Source: Paraferrimonas haliotis (lineage in GTDB: Bacteria > Pseudomonadota > Gammaproteobacteria > Enterobacterales > Shewanellaceae). Taken from it: DNA of 64,000 bases. The translations under genes were made by a program, and so were the position numbers. The notes under the pieces were generated by a model. That model was not told the origin of the DNA, searched no databases, and saw only the letters and a list, made by a program, of their open reading frames with translations. Shown piece by piece: positions 16,625 through 25,456 of the stretch. How positions within the stretch are numbered: the stretch's first letter is position 1; each line of letters opens with the position of its first letter. The stretch lies in contig NZ_NRRB01000005.1 in NCBI RefSeq assembly GCF_002282895.1, forward strand, positions 180,271-244,270. Direction: 5' to 3'.

Positions 16625-17784
16625 TGTCAGCGTCACAGACTTCGGGCAGCGATAGAATTTGGCTGTCCGCATGTTACTTTTTCTTTTTCGCCATACTTGG
16701 GGTCTTAGTTCCCTATATCGGCTTATTTCTTGACAGTCGCGGATTCGATTCAGCAGAGATTGGCACGTTAATGGCTATCTTGATGGGAACGCGAATTTTA
16801 GCGCCTAACCTTTGGGCGTGGTTGGCTGACAGAACCGGCTGGAGAGTAGAGCTCATAAAGCTTGGTGCAGTAGCCGCGTGTATTTCATTTGTCAGTTTTT
16901 ATTTCCCCGGTGGCTTTGTCTACACAGCGCTCAGTCTAGCGACCTATACGTTTTTCTGGAACGCCATTTTGGCGCAACTTGAAGTCGTTACTCTTGAGTC
17001 TCTTGGGAAAAACACGCATCAGTACGGAAAAATAAGAAGTTGGGGCAGTGTCGGTTATATTTGTTTGAGCCTTGGCGCTGGAGCAGCTATCCAGCAATTT
17101 GGTGCCGGCGCCATGCTGCACCTAGTTATGTTTTTATTTGCCGGCTTAATGTGCGTCGCTTTACCGTTATCGAAAAGTAACGCGGTAACGACCAATCATT
17201 CGAAAACAACCCCTTTGAAGCTATCAAAGGGCACCTTTTGGTTTTTATTGTCAGCCATATTGTTGCAGATGAGCATGGGGCCATTTTATGTCTTCTTCGT
17301 GCTTTATTTGGAACAGTTGGGGTACTCGCCCTTTGCTGCCGGGGCTTATGTGGCATTGGGTGTAGTCGCAGAAATCGGTATTTTCCTAATAGCCCCCTCT
17401 TTGCTTGGCCGCTTCGGGGTTAAGCATTTACTGTTTGTCAGTTTGCTACTCACCTCAGTCAGGTGGCTTGTGATTGCGTTTGCGGCATCGTCGCCAGTGT
17501 TGCTGGGTTTTGCGCAACTTCTGCATGCATTTAGTTTCGGTTTGGCCCACGCTGCCTCCATTCACTATATCCACCATGCTTTTCCTAAGGAACATCGCTC
17601 TAAAGGCCAAGCGCTTTATGCGAGCCTCAGTTTTGGCGTAGGTGGAGCGATTGGGGCCTATTGGATAGGGCAGATCTGGTATGATGGAGTCGGGGCCATC
17701 GATGCTTGGTGTTTAGCAGCACTTTGGGCTGGGTTGGCGGCGTTCGCTTGTTTGTTTATATACATTGATAAGAATTCTCAGTAG
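16624..17784 (+). CDS. MFS transporter (HcaT/nucleoside-permease-like)
   Basis: A 386-residue integral membrane protein with about twelve hydrophobic spans. The N-terminal half holds PYIGLFLDSRGFDSAEIGTL and the loop-2-like motif LADRTGWRVELI. The pattern resembles the 3-phenylpropionate transporter (HcaT) and YcaD-like MFS_1 group. I chose the ATG at 16624 because it overlaps the aroC stop as TGATG; a TTG three bases earlier is the alternative. A transporter of this type regularly lies between aroC and epmC in Shewanella-like genomes, but its substrate is not known. epmC starts six bases later. Confidence 0.8.
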   Translation: MSASQTSGSDRIWLSACYFFFFAILGVLVPYIGLFLDSRGFDSAEIGTLMAILMGTRILAPNLWAWLADRTGWRVELIKLGAVAACISFVSFYFPGGFVYTALSLATYTFFWNAILAQLEVVTLESLGKNTHQYGKIRSWGSVGYICLSLGAGAAIQQFGAGAMLHLVMFLFAGLMCVALPLSKSNAVTTNHSKTTPLKLSKGTFWFLLSAILLQMSMGPFYVFFVLYLEQLGYSPFAAGAYVALGVVAEIGIFLIAPSLLGRFGVKHLLFVSLLLTSVRWLVIAFAASSPVLLGFAQLLHAFSFGLAHAASIHYIHHAFPKEHRSKGQALYASLSFGVGGAIGAYWIGQIWYDGVGAIDAWCLAALWAGLAAFACLFIYIDKNSQ

Positions 17785-17790
17785 TTACCT

Positions 17791-18348
17791 ATGCAGTCAC
17801 ACCAAATAGAGCATATCATCACCTTGTTTAACCAATGCTTTAAAGAACCATATAAAACTGAGCTAGTTCGAGGGGAGGGCGAGCCGATTTACTTGCCGAG
17901 CACCGCAGACGGCACGCTTGCGAAAATCGAGTTTGCTCATGGCTACTTTCAAAGCGCTCTTCATGAAATTGCTCATTGGTGTATTGCAGGAGAGCAGCGC
18001 AGAGAGCTCGTCGATTATGGCTATTGGTATCACGGTGACGGCAGAGATAAAACCCAACAAACGCAATTTGAGGCGGTAGAAGTAAAACCTCAAGCGCTTG
18101 AATGGGCACTTTCAGTATGTTGTGGGAAAGGGTTTTCAGTGAGCACTGATAATCTTAGCGGTTACGCGTCGAATCGTTTGGCTTTTCAACACCGTGTGTT
18201 TGATCAAGTACAAACGTATTTAAACGAGGGCTTCCCCAGCAGATCATTAACGTTGATGGAAGCGTTAAGCGTGTTCTACTTCAATTCGCCATCTAGTGAG
18301 CGACTGCAGTTAACCAATTTTTCGTATCGAGGGATGTATGAGCGTTAA
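17791..18348 (+). CDS. epmC: Elongation factor P hydroxylase EpmC (YfcM family)
   Basis: A 185-residue protein with the metal-binding HEIAHWC motif near residue 52, and EGEPIYLPS upstream, both characteristic of YfcM/EpmC. The enzyme hydroxylates the beta-lysyl-lysine side chain of elongation factor P after EpmA and EpmB have attached it. The gene lies in the usual aroC-fabB interval. Its end overlaps the ATP-NAD kinase start by 11 bases (ATG at 18338), which indicates coupled translation. Length matches the family. Confidence 0.88.
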   Translation: MQSHQIEHIITLFNQCFKEPYKTELVRGEGEPIYLPSTADGTLAKIEFAHGYFQSALHEIAHWCIAGEQRRELVDYGYWYHGDGRDKTQQTQFEAVEVKPQALEWALSVCCGKGFSVSTDNLSGYASNRLAFQHRVFDQVQTYLNEGFPSRSLTLMEALSVFYFNSPSSERLQLTNFSYRGMYER

Positions 18349-19471
18349 GTTCAAACTGGCCATTTTAATAAACCCACTTGCGGGACTCGGCGGAAGCGTA
18401 GCACTAAAAGGTTCTGATAACGTCGCAGCCAAGGCTTTAAGTCTTGGTGCCGTTGCAAAATCCGCTGAACGAATGGAACAGGCATTAAGCCAAGTGTTGT
18501 GCTATCGCGACCGGATTGAATGGGGTTGCGCCGGTGGCGCGATGGGAGCTGATTTACTGTCTGAACTTGGTGTTGAATTCCAACAGTTTTACGCGCCCAA
18601 TCTCGACGACAATCACTTCACCAATGCTGAAGATACCAAGCATGCTTTGTTGGCGTTTAAGCAATGGCAACCGGACCTAATTTTATTCGCTGGCGGCGAT
18701 GGAACCGCTCGGGATGTATATGACACCGTAGATGAACAACAGGTGGTACTTGGCGTTCCTGCTGGAGTTAAGATTCACTCCGGTGTATACGGGGTGTCGC
18801 CACGTGCCGCAGGGAAGGTGGTAGAGCAACTTATCAGTGGGGAGCTGGTTAGCTTGATGGAGGCTGATGTGATGGACATCGATGAGGTTGCGTTTCGCCA
18901 GGGCACAGTTAAAGCAAAGCGTTTTGGCGAGCTCTTAGTACCTGCTGAGCTTAGATACATTCAAGCCGTAAAATCAGGGGGCAAAGAATCGGATCATTTA
19001 GTGCTCGCGGACATAGCTGCCAGTGTTATCGAAGATATGCAGGATGACACCCTATATGTCATGGGATCAGGCTCCACCGTTGCCGCCGTTATGGATGAAT
19101 TGCAGTTGCCAAATACTCTGCTTGGGGTGGACGTAATTAAAAATGGCGCCTTGGTGGCTCAAGACGTAAGTGCTCAAGAGCTCATAAGGTTATGCCGCGG
19201 ACAAGCGTGCAAACTCATTGTTACGGCAATCGGTGGTCAGGGACATATCTTAGGCAGAGGGAACCAACAATTATCCGCAGATTTCATTAAAATGTTGGGT
19301 AAAGAAAACATTGAAATTATAGCGACTAAAACTAAGCTCACAGCACTTAAGGACAACCGCTTGTTGGTGGACAGTGGTGATCCTGAACTTGACCACTACC
19401 TGAGCGGTTTTTACCGTGTAACCAGTGGATATAGAGATTATGTAATGGCTCAAGTAGCCAATCCAGAATAG
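18338..19471 (+). CDS. ATP-NAD kinase family protein
   Basis: A 377-residue protein of the NAD kinase/diacylglycerol kinase superfamily. The phosphate-binding GGDGTARDV motif is near residue 113 and INPLAGLGGSVALKGSD opens the protein. GVPAGVKIHSGVYGVSP and AIGGQGHILGRGNQQLS are conserved in the longer ATP-NAD kinase-like group, distinct from canonical NadK (about 290 residues). It is expected to phosphorylate NAD or a related nucleotide or lipid, but the substrate is not established for this group. Start and upstream gene overlap, and yfcL starts only six bases after the stop. Confidence 0.85.
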   Translation: MSVKFKLAILINPLAGLGGSVALKGSDNVAAKALSLGAVAKSAERMEQALSQVLCYRDRIEWGCAGGAMGADLLSELGVEFQQFYAPNLDDNHFTNAEDTKHALLAFKQWQPDLILFAGGDGTARDVYDTVDEQQVVLGVPAGVKIHSGVYGVSPRAAGKVVEQLISGELVSLMEADVMDIDEVAFRQGTVKAKRFGELLVPAELRYIQAVKSGGKESDHLVLADIAASVIEDMQDDTLYVMGSGSTVAAVMDELQLPNTLLGVDVIKNGALVAQDVSAQELIRLCRGQACKLIVTAIGGQGHILGRGNQQLSADFIKMLGKENIEIIATKTKLTALKDNRLLVDSGDPELDHYLSGFYRVTSGYRDYVMAQVANPE

Positions 19472-19476
19472 GTTGT

Positions 19477-19749
19477 ATGATGATAGAAAAATATGAATCA
19501 AAAATTCAACACTGGCTAGAGAGCCAAGTAGAAAGTGCAAGCGATGATCAACTGTTTGCTGCGGGTTATTTACAAGGTCACGTGGCGGTGGTTTTATCAG
19601 AATTGGAGAGCCAAACGGATCAGAGTCTGACTCAGTTGGATAGCTTAATGAATCAGGCATTAAGAAATGCCGCTCAGGAACTGCAACAGCATGACCAAAC
19701 CTTGGTCAATCGAGCTTGGCAGTCTCTGTTGCAAACGCTACACGATTAA
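19477..19749 (+). CDS. yfcL: YfcL family protein
   Basis: A 90-residue, acidic, helical cytoplasmic protein (MIEKYESKIQHWLESQVES...). Size, the YLQGHVAVVLSELE segment and position between the ATP-NAD kinase and mnmC match YfcL, a conserved protein of unknown function. Two adjacent ATG codons (19477 and 19480) are possible starts. Its 3' end overlaps the convergent mnmC end by 12 bases (19738-19749), so the two transcripts are antisense at their tails and no terminator separates them. Confidence 0.8.
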   Translation: MMIEKYESKIQHWLESQVESASDDQLFAAGYLQGHVAVVLSELESQTDQSLTQLDSLMNQALRNAAQELQQHDQTLVNRAWQSLLQTLHD

Positions 19750-21732
19750 CGAACTGGTTTGCGGGAGAGGTCGCCCTTTGTTATAGCGTCTACTCCAATA
19801 ACGATTTGGGTGCAACAAAGCTAACTCCTCTATGCTCGCGGGTAATGGCTCGCCGGCCAATTCACTTGCTAAAAGTTCAGCGGCTAAAGGGGCACTGCAC
19901 AAACCTCTTGAGCCAAATGCTGCCAACAAGTATAGATTCGTATAGCTTGGGGCGAAGAACGCTTCCCGACTGACGTCTTGGGCTCGTTGGGCAAACGTTT
20001 TGAAATCTGGGCAAGCACCCACAAAAGGTAAGTGATCACGATTACTAAGTCTAACCCCAATGCGAGCCTGCTTGTCTTTTATATCAATATCATCTAACCA
20101 AGGTTTGTTGGGATAACTGTTGTGCATTCTGGCCAGGTTACCGAGTTGCTCTTGGTGGCTGTAGTCTAAAGAATCAAACTGTCGTTGATGACTCGCCCCC
20201 ATGCAATGATGGTGTCGATGGGCCGGGGTTAGGTAACCATCGGCACACAGTACACAGCGCAAGTCAGATAACAACCCTTTGCTTGGTATGTGACTGACCT
20301 GCCCGCGTACCGGAGTGGTTGCTAAGCCGGCGGTTTGTTTAAATTGCAATAGCTCAGCGCCATTAGCCAAAACAACCGTCGAAAATTCCTGACGACGTTC
20401 GCCTAGCACTATCTGCCACCCGTCCGATGTTTCGATTAACTCTTGGGCAAACTGATGGTATTGAATGGTAAAATTGGCGTTAGCGCTCAGTTGCTCAAAA
20501 CAACTTTGAGTGGCGAGTCGAGGCGACAACCAAGCGCCGCGCGGGTAGAACCAGCCTTGTTCTCCAATATCAACCCCTGCTAATTCACTGGCAGTCTCGC
20601 TGTCCACTGGATAGGCAATGCCCCTATCGATAGTTAACTCACTTAAGCGTTCTAGTTTCAGGCGACTTTTGTCATTAAACCCTGTAACCAGTACGCCGCA
20701 TTCAGACATGGGAAATTTGGTGCGAACAGATACAGTGCGGTATCGCTGCAATGCAAACTGAAAAGCTTGCACGTACCATTGACTAACAGGCGCATCTGCG
20801 CTGTTTAACAGCGGATATAAAGCGCCTTGATTATTGCCGGAAGCACCGCAAGCGGCCTCTTGATCTTTACAAAAAACCGTTACTTTATGGCCTTTTTCCA
20901 GCAAGCTTATTGCAAGCATTGCAGATGCGATGCCACCACCGATAATGGCAATGTGGTTGTCACCAGTTTGTGCAGCTATTCGTGGGTATAGTGGGTCTGG
21001 CGTTAGCGGCGATTTATTAGCTTTTTGAGCAAAGAGTTTTTCTCTTTTAAGTCCATACCCTGAACTTTTGCTCAACTCAAACCCAATGCCTTGTAGGCCT
21101 CTACGTACCACTCCTGCACACGTGAAGGTTGCCAAATTTGCGTTGGAACGACTCAGCCGAGCGATGTTTTTAAACAGTACGTCGCTCCACATCTCTGGGT
21201 TTTTGCTCGGTGTAAAACCATCGAGATACCAACTGTCGACGAGTCCTTCTGACGAACAATATAATGTCGATAAGGTGTCGTTAAGATCGCCAATCCATAA
21301 GTCTAAAACTACGCGGCCACCGTTGAAAATGAGCCTGTGCACACCGGGCGTTAGAACAGGGTATTGTTGCAAAAATTGTTGACTATAGGGGGCTAATTCA
21401 GCAAAGGCGCTGTGGGCTTTGGCGATAAGCTGCTTTGGCAAGGGGTACTTTTCAAAGCTAACAAAATACAACCGCTGACATGCATTATCGCCACTTTCCT
21501 CAAAGGCTTGCCAAGTGGCTAAGAAGTTCAGACCGGTTCCAAATCCGGTTTCGGCAATCACATAAAACGGACGACTGTGCTCTGCAAGGCGGCTTTCCAG
21601 ATTTATTGGGTCGAGAAACACATAGCGAGATTCCGCAAGCCCATTGTCGCTAGAATAATAGACATCATCAAACTGAGTGGAAACGGGGGTATGGCCGTCC
21701 CTAAAAAGAATGCTAGTTGCCTTAATCGTCAT
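19738..21732 (-). CDS. mnmC: Bifunctional tRNA wobble-uridine modification enzyme MnmC
   Basis: A 664-residue two-domain enzyme completing 5-methylaminomethyl-2-thiouridine at tRNA position 34. The N-terminal methyltransferase (about 1-250) has TPVSTQFDDVYYSSDNGLAE and the SAM loop AETGFGTGLNF. The C-terminal FAD oxidoreductase has the dinucleotide motif IAIIGGGIASAMLAISL near 263, and FAAFGSRG-type motif LAAFGSRGLCSAP near 620. This order (MnmC2 then MnmC1) and length are normal. I prefer the ATG at 21732, which aligns with the E. coli start; a GTG at 21744 would add four residues. It is divergent from fabB. Confidence 0.92.
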   Translation of the reverse strand: MTIKATSILFRDGHTPVSTQFDDVYYSSDNGLAESRYVFLDPINLESRLAEHSRPFYVIAETGFGTGLNFLATWQAFEESGDNACQRLYFVSFEKYPLPKQLIAKAHSAFAELAPYSQQFLQQYPVLTPGVHRLIFNGGRVVLDLWIGDLNDTLSTLYCSSEGLVDSWYLDGFTPSKNPEMWSDVLFKNIARLSRSNANLATFTCAGVVRRGLQGIGFELSKSSGYGLKREKLFAQKANKSPLTPDPLYPRIAAQTGDNHIAIIGGGIASAMLAISLLEKGHKVTVFCKDQEAACGASGNNQGALYPLLNSADAPVSQWYVQAFQFALQRYRTVSVRTKFPMSECGVLVTGFNDKSRLKLERLSELTIDRGIAYPVDSETASELAGVDIGEQGWFYPRGAWLSPRLATQSCFEQLSANANFTIQYHQFAQELIETSDGWQIVLGERRQEFSTVVLANGAELLQFKQTAGLATTPVRGQVSHIPSKGLLSDLRCVLCADGYLTPAHRHHHCMGASHQRQFDSLDYSHQEQLGNLARMHNSYPNKPWLDDIDIKDKQARIGVRLSNRDHLPFVGACPDFKTFAQRAQDVSREAFFAPSYTNLYLLAAFGSRGLCSAPLAAELLASELAGEPLPASIEELALLHPNRYWSRRYNKGRPLPQTSSLIV

Positions 21733-21898
21733 GTTCAAAGTCACGCTCTAGTCTATTGTGTTGATGTGTGTTTGTATTCAAAATGAGTTGCTGTACAGAA
21801 GCGATGGTTCTTGTATATTGAAAGCTGACCACTTTGTCTCTGGAAAACAGATACTATTGGCGCAGCATTTTTTTAGTATAAATCGGAATGAATTCGAA

Positions 21899-23116
21899 AT
21901 GAAACGAGTTGTGATAACCGGTCTGGGTATCGTATCCAGTATTGGTAACAATAAACAAGAAGTAACGGAATCTCTAAAAGCTGGTAAAAGCGGTATCTCA
22001 TTCTCGCAGCAATTTGCCGATATGAACTTGCGTAGCCATGTATGGGGTAACGTAGAAATCGATCAAAAAGCGCTTATTGATCGCAAAGCGCTTAGGTTTA
22101 TGGGCGATGCTGGCGCATTTGCGTACGTTGCTATGGCGCAAGCTATAGAAGATGCAGGCTTAACTGAAGAACAGTATTCTCACCATCGTGTTGGTTTGGT
22201 CGCGGGCTCTGGTGGCGCATCATCGCTTAACCAAGTTCAGGCAGCAGATACGTTGCGCGAAAAAGGGGTTAAGCGAGTTGGGCCATACGTGGTGCCTAAG
22301 ATCATGTCATCGACCTCAAGTGCGTGTTTAGCGACACCATTCAAAATTAAAGGCGTTAACTATTCTATTAGCTCAGCTTGTGCTACCAGTGCTCATTGCA
22401 TCGGCCATGCTGCTGAGCTCATTCAATTGGGTAAACAGGACATTGTGTTTGCCGGTGGCTCAGAAGAAATCCATTGGACCTTGACCATGGGCTTCGATGC
22501 AATGGGCGCACTGTCAACGAAATACAACGATAACCCAACCCAAGCTTCCCGTACCTACGATGCGGATCGCGATGGTTTTGTCATCTCCGGCGGTGGCGGA
22601 ATCTTGGTTCTTGAAGACTATGATCATGCTGTTGCTCGAGGCGCTAAAATCTACGCCGAAGTAGTCGGATACGGTGCAACCTCCGATGGCTACGATATGG
22701 TAGCACCATCAGGAGAAGGTGCAGTACGCTGCATGCGTATGGCCATGGATAGCGTCGATGGTAAGATTGATTATATCAATACGCATGGCACATCAACTCC
22801 GGTTGGAGATATGCGTGAGCTGCAAGCTCTTAAAGAAGTGTTTGCTGATAACATGCCCGACATTAGCGCCACTAAGGCCATGACCGGGCATGCCTTAGGC
22901 GCGGCCGGCGTACATGAAGCAATATACAGCCTAATTATGCTGGAAAATAACTTTGTGGCACCGAGTATTAACGTGGATAACCTAGATGCTGATGCTGATG
23001 CTGAAGGAATGCCGATTATCACTGAGCGAAAAGACGTTGAGCTGAAAACCGTCATGAGCAATAGCTTCGGCTTCGGTGGCACTAATGCAACTTTAGTGAT
23101 GCAAAAACTCGACTAG
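21899..23116 (+). CDS. fabB: Beta-ketoacyl-ACP synthase I FabB
   Basis: A 405-residue condensing enzyme of fatty-acid synthesis, needed for unsaturated chain elongation. [17 protein letters not shown] is the characteristic start, so I place it at 21899; the frame stays open upstream to 21758 but the extra 47 residues look noncoding. The catalytic Cys is in [12 protein letters not shown] near 163 and the two His in [11 protein letters not shown] and [12 protein letters not shown], the KAS I/II triad; the locus next to mnmC and pdxB indicates FabB. A strong terminator follows at 23140-23168. Confidence 0.94.
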   Translation: MKRVVITGLGIVSSIGNNKQEVTESLKAGKSGISFSQQFADMNLRSHVWGNVEIDQKALIDRKALRFMGDAGAFAYVAMAQAIEDAGLTEEQYSHHRVGLVAGSGGASSLNQVQAADTLREKGVKRVGPYVVPKIMSSTSSACLATPFKIKGVNYSISSACATSAHCIGHAAELIQLGKQDIVFAGGSEEIHWTLTMGFDAMGALSTKYNDNPTQASRTYDADRDGFVISGGGGILVLEDYDHAVARGAKIYAEVVGYGATSDGYDMVAPSGEGAVRCMRMAMDSVDGKIDYINTHGTSTPVGDMRELQALKEVFADNMPDISATKAMTGHALGAAGVHEAIYSLIMLENNFVAPSINVDNLDADADAEGMPIITERKDVELKTVMSNSFGFGGTNATLVMQKLD

Positions 23117-23139
23117 TCGCTAATTTGTGAAACAATAGA

Positions 23140-23168
23140 AGGAAGAGCAGAGGCTCTTCCTTTTTTTT
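23140..23168 (+). terminator. Rho-independent terminator after fabB
   Basis: AGGAAGAGC (23140-23148) pairs perfectly with GCTCTTCCT (23153-23161) around AGAG and is followed by eight T. pdxB starts shortly after. Confidence 0.92.
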
Positions 23169-23185
23169 ACGGCAGAGAATAGTTA

Positions 23186-24313
23186 ATGATGCAAATTGTA
23201 GCTGATGAGAATATGCCCTACGTCGATGAACTGTTTGGGCAACATGCCAACATTCGCCGACTACCTGGGCGAACTATCCAAAGTAACGATCTGGTCGATG
23301 TTGATATTTTACTCGTACGCAGTGTAACCAAAGTAAATGCTGAATTATTGCACCACGCCAATCGCTTGAAGTTCGTCGGTAGTGCGACCATAGGTCTTGA
23401 CCATATCGATGAAGCCCTACTACGTACTCGCGGCATAAACTACAGCAATGCGCCAGGATGCAATGCAACAGGGGTAGGGCAATATGTTGCTACGGCGTTA
23501 TTAAAAATTGCTTCGCAGGAAAACGTTTACCTAAAAAACAAGCGAGTAGGAATAATTGGGGCCGGTAATACCGGTAGTGCCACATTCCAATGCTTGTCTG
23601 CGTTAGGGATGCACTGCTATTTTTACGATCCGCTGCTGGAGGCGAAAGGGGATAAACGAATTAATGCCAGTTTCGAATGGATGCTTGAAAATTGCGATGT
23701 GCTTTCCTTCCATGTGCCTTTAACCCATGCCGGACCTTTTCCAACTCATCACATGGTCAATGAACGTGTGTTGTCCGCAATGAAACCCGATGTGTGGTTG
23801 GTTAACGCTTGCCGCGGTGGCGTTATAGATAATAAGGCTTTGCTGGAATGGCGCAAAAGTCACCCTAACAGCCGTTTGGTTTTGGATGTTTGGGAGGGCG
23901 AACCTCAGGTACATAAAAACCTAGTTGAATGGGTGGATGTTGCTACGCCGCACATTGCTGGTTATAGCATGGAAGGCAAAGCTCGTGGGACTTGGATGCT
24001 CTATCAATGGCTCGCGCCGCTGATGAATTGGCCAGAAGCGATTGATTACAAGGCTTTGATACAACTGCCAAATCCGCCATCTCAAACCATCGAGTCTCGG
24101 CTCACTGAAGAGCAACTAAATGCGCTCGCATCCCTAGTCTATGACCTAAATTTGGATGATGAGTTGTTTAGGAAAGAGGGCCTAACCGCTGAAGGATTTG
24201 ATGGATTGAGAAAAAATCATCAACTTCGTCGTGAATTCTCGGCACTAACTCTAGTGTTAGACCGTCAGTTTGATGTAAATTGGCTGAAACAATTTGGCTT
24301 TACTATAGGATAA
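23186..24313 (+). CDS. pdxB: Erythronate-4-phosphate dehydrogenase PdxB
   Basis: A 375-residue D-2-hydroxyacid dehydrogenase, second step of pyridoxal-5-phosphate synthesis. It opens with IVADENMPYVDELF, typical of PdxB. The NAD-binding VGIIGAGNTGS motif is near 122, the catalytic Arg in VNACRGGVIDN near 208, Glu in VWEGEP near 237 and His in ATPHIAGYS near 254. A C-terminal PdxB-specific dimerisation domain follows (about 285-375). Two in-phase ATG codons (23186, 23189) are possible. asd starts nine bases later. Confidence 0.93.
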   Translation: MMQIVADENMPYVDELFGQHANIRRLPGRTIQSNDLVDVDILLVRSVTKVNAELLHHANRLKFVGSATIGLDHIDEALLRTRGINYSNAPGCNATGVGQYVATALLKIASQENVYLKNKRVGIIGAGNTGSATFQCLSALGMHCYFYDPLLEAKGDKRINASFEWMLENCDVLSFHVPLTHAGPFPTHHMVNERVLSAMKPDVWLVNACRGGVIDNKALLEWRKSHPNSRLVLDVWEGEPQVHKNLVEWVDVATPHIAGYSMEGKARGTWMLYQWLAPLMNWPEAIDYKALIQLPNPPSQTIESRLTEEQLNALASLVYDLNLDDELFRKEGLTAEGFDGLRKNHQLRREFSALTLVLDRQFDVNWLKQFGFTIG

Positions 24314-24322
24314 TCCTTCGAT

Positions 24323-25339
24323 ATGTCTCAATCCTTTAATGTTGCAGTGCTTGGCGCCTCCGGAGCCGTTGGGCAAACAATGATAGAAATTCTCGCAGAA
24401 AGAGATTTTCCCGTTGCAAAATTGTTCCCATTGGCAAGCTCAAGAAGTGCTGGTGATACGTTAGAATTTGGCGATGACACAGTAGAAATATTAGATGTAG
24501 AGCACTTTGATTGGAGTCAGGTGCAAATTGCTTTTTTCAGTGCGGGGGGAGATGTTTCTGCGAAATGGGCACCGATTGCGGCGGATCATGGATGCGTCGT
24601 TATCGACAACACCTCTCATTTTCGCTACGACCCAGACATACCTCTAGTGGTGCCAGAAGTTAACCCTCATGCGATTGCCGACTTTAGAAATCGAAACATC
24701 ATCGCCAATCCAAATTGTTCGACCATTCAGATGTTGGTGGCACTAAAGCCCATTTACGACAACTTTGGCATCAGCCGAATTAACGTGTGCACATATCAAT
24801 CGGTTTCGGGCTCAGGCAAAAGTGCTATTGAAGAGCTCGCGCATCAAACTGCACAGATGTTGCAAGGAAAACCCGCAGAAGCCAAGGTCTACCCCAAACA
24901 AATAGCGTTTAACGTATTGCCACACATTGATACCTTTCAAGACAATGGCTATACCAAAGAAGAAATGAAAATGGTTTGGGAAACGCAGAAAATTTTTGCG
25001 GACCAATCCCTTGAAGTAAATCCAACAGCCGTTCGAGTGCCCGTTTTCTATGGTCATGCTGAAGCAGTTCATTTAGAAACCATACAACCGTGTGAAGCGC
25101 ACGACGTTAAGGAAGCGCTTCGCCAAGGAGAGGGTATCGTGTTATTCGAGCAGGATGATCACTACCCAACTCAGGTGGGTGATGCTTCGGGTACAGACCC
25201 GGTCTATGTTGGCCGTGTTCGCAAAGACATTTCTCATGAACACGGTATAAACCTCTGGGTGGTATCGGATAATATTCGCAAAGGCGCAGCACTTAACAGC
25301 GTACAAATCGCAGAGTTGTTGATTCGAGATTATTATTAA
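24323..25339 (+). CDS. asd: Aspartate-semialdehyde dehydrogenase (at the usg locus)
   Basis: A 338-residue enzyme converting aspartyl phosphate to aspartate semialdehyde for lysine, methionine and threonine synthesis. The NADP motif VLGASGAVGQTM is near 9, the nucleophile C132 in NPNCSTIQM, and the catalytic His in VPVFYGHAEAVHLET. In E. coli the homologue at this place is Usg, an Asd-like protein generally considered inactive; here the nucleophilic Cys and His are intact, so I expect an active enzyme. It follows pdxB by nine bases and is closed by a terminator at 25357-25380. A second asd elsewhere in the genome cannot be excluded. Confidence 0.88.
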   Translation: MSQSFNVAVLGASGAVGQTMIEILAERDFPVAKLFPLASSRSAGDTLEFGDDTVEILDVEHFDWSQVQIAFFSAGGDVSAKWAPIAADHGCVVIDNTSHFRYDPDIPLVVPEVNPHAIADFRNRNIIANPNCSTIQMLVALKPIYDNFGISRINVCTYQSVSGSGKSAIEELAHQTAQMLQGKPAEAKVYPKQIAFNVLPHIDTFQDNGYTKEEMKMVWETQKIFADQSLEVNPTAVRVPVFYGHAEAVHLETIQPCEAHDVKEALRQGEGIVLFEQDDHYPTQVGDASGTDPVYVGRVRKDISHEHGINLWVVSDNIRKGAALNSVQIAELLIRDYY

Positions 25340-25356
25340 ACCGAAATAACAAAAAG

Positions 25357-25380
25357 GCCTGCTTAAAAGCGGGCTTTTTT
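25357..25380 (+). terminator. Rho-independent terminator after asd
   Basis: GCCTGCTT (25357-25364) pairs with AAGCGGGC (25367-25374), with one G-T pair, followed by six T. The outer pairs hold; the loop is probably four bases or more in practice. Confidence 0.8.
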
Positions 25381-25456
25381 AACTGGAATTTCGCTCGGGG
25401 GCTAGGACAAGCCATAGTTCTGGTTTATAGTGGAATGAGTCAAATAATAAAAGAAA

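Noticed and set aside
21817..21842. A possible FadR site (AGCTGACCACTTTGTC) before fabB
   Set aside because: Only a partial match, with two bases missing between the half sites compared with the fabA/fabB operators.
21758..21898. Upstream extension of fabB to 21758
   Set aside because: The known FabB start [10 protein letters not shown] is at 21899 and the 47 extra residues show no resemblance to a conserved segment.
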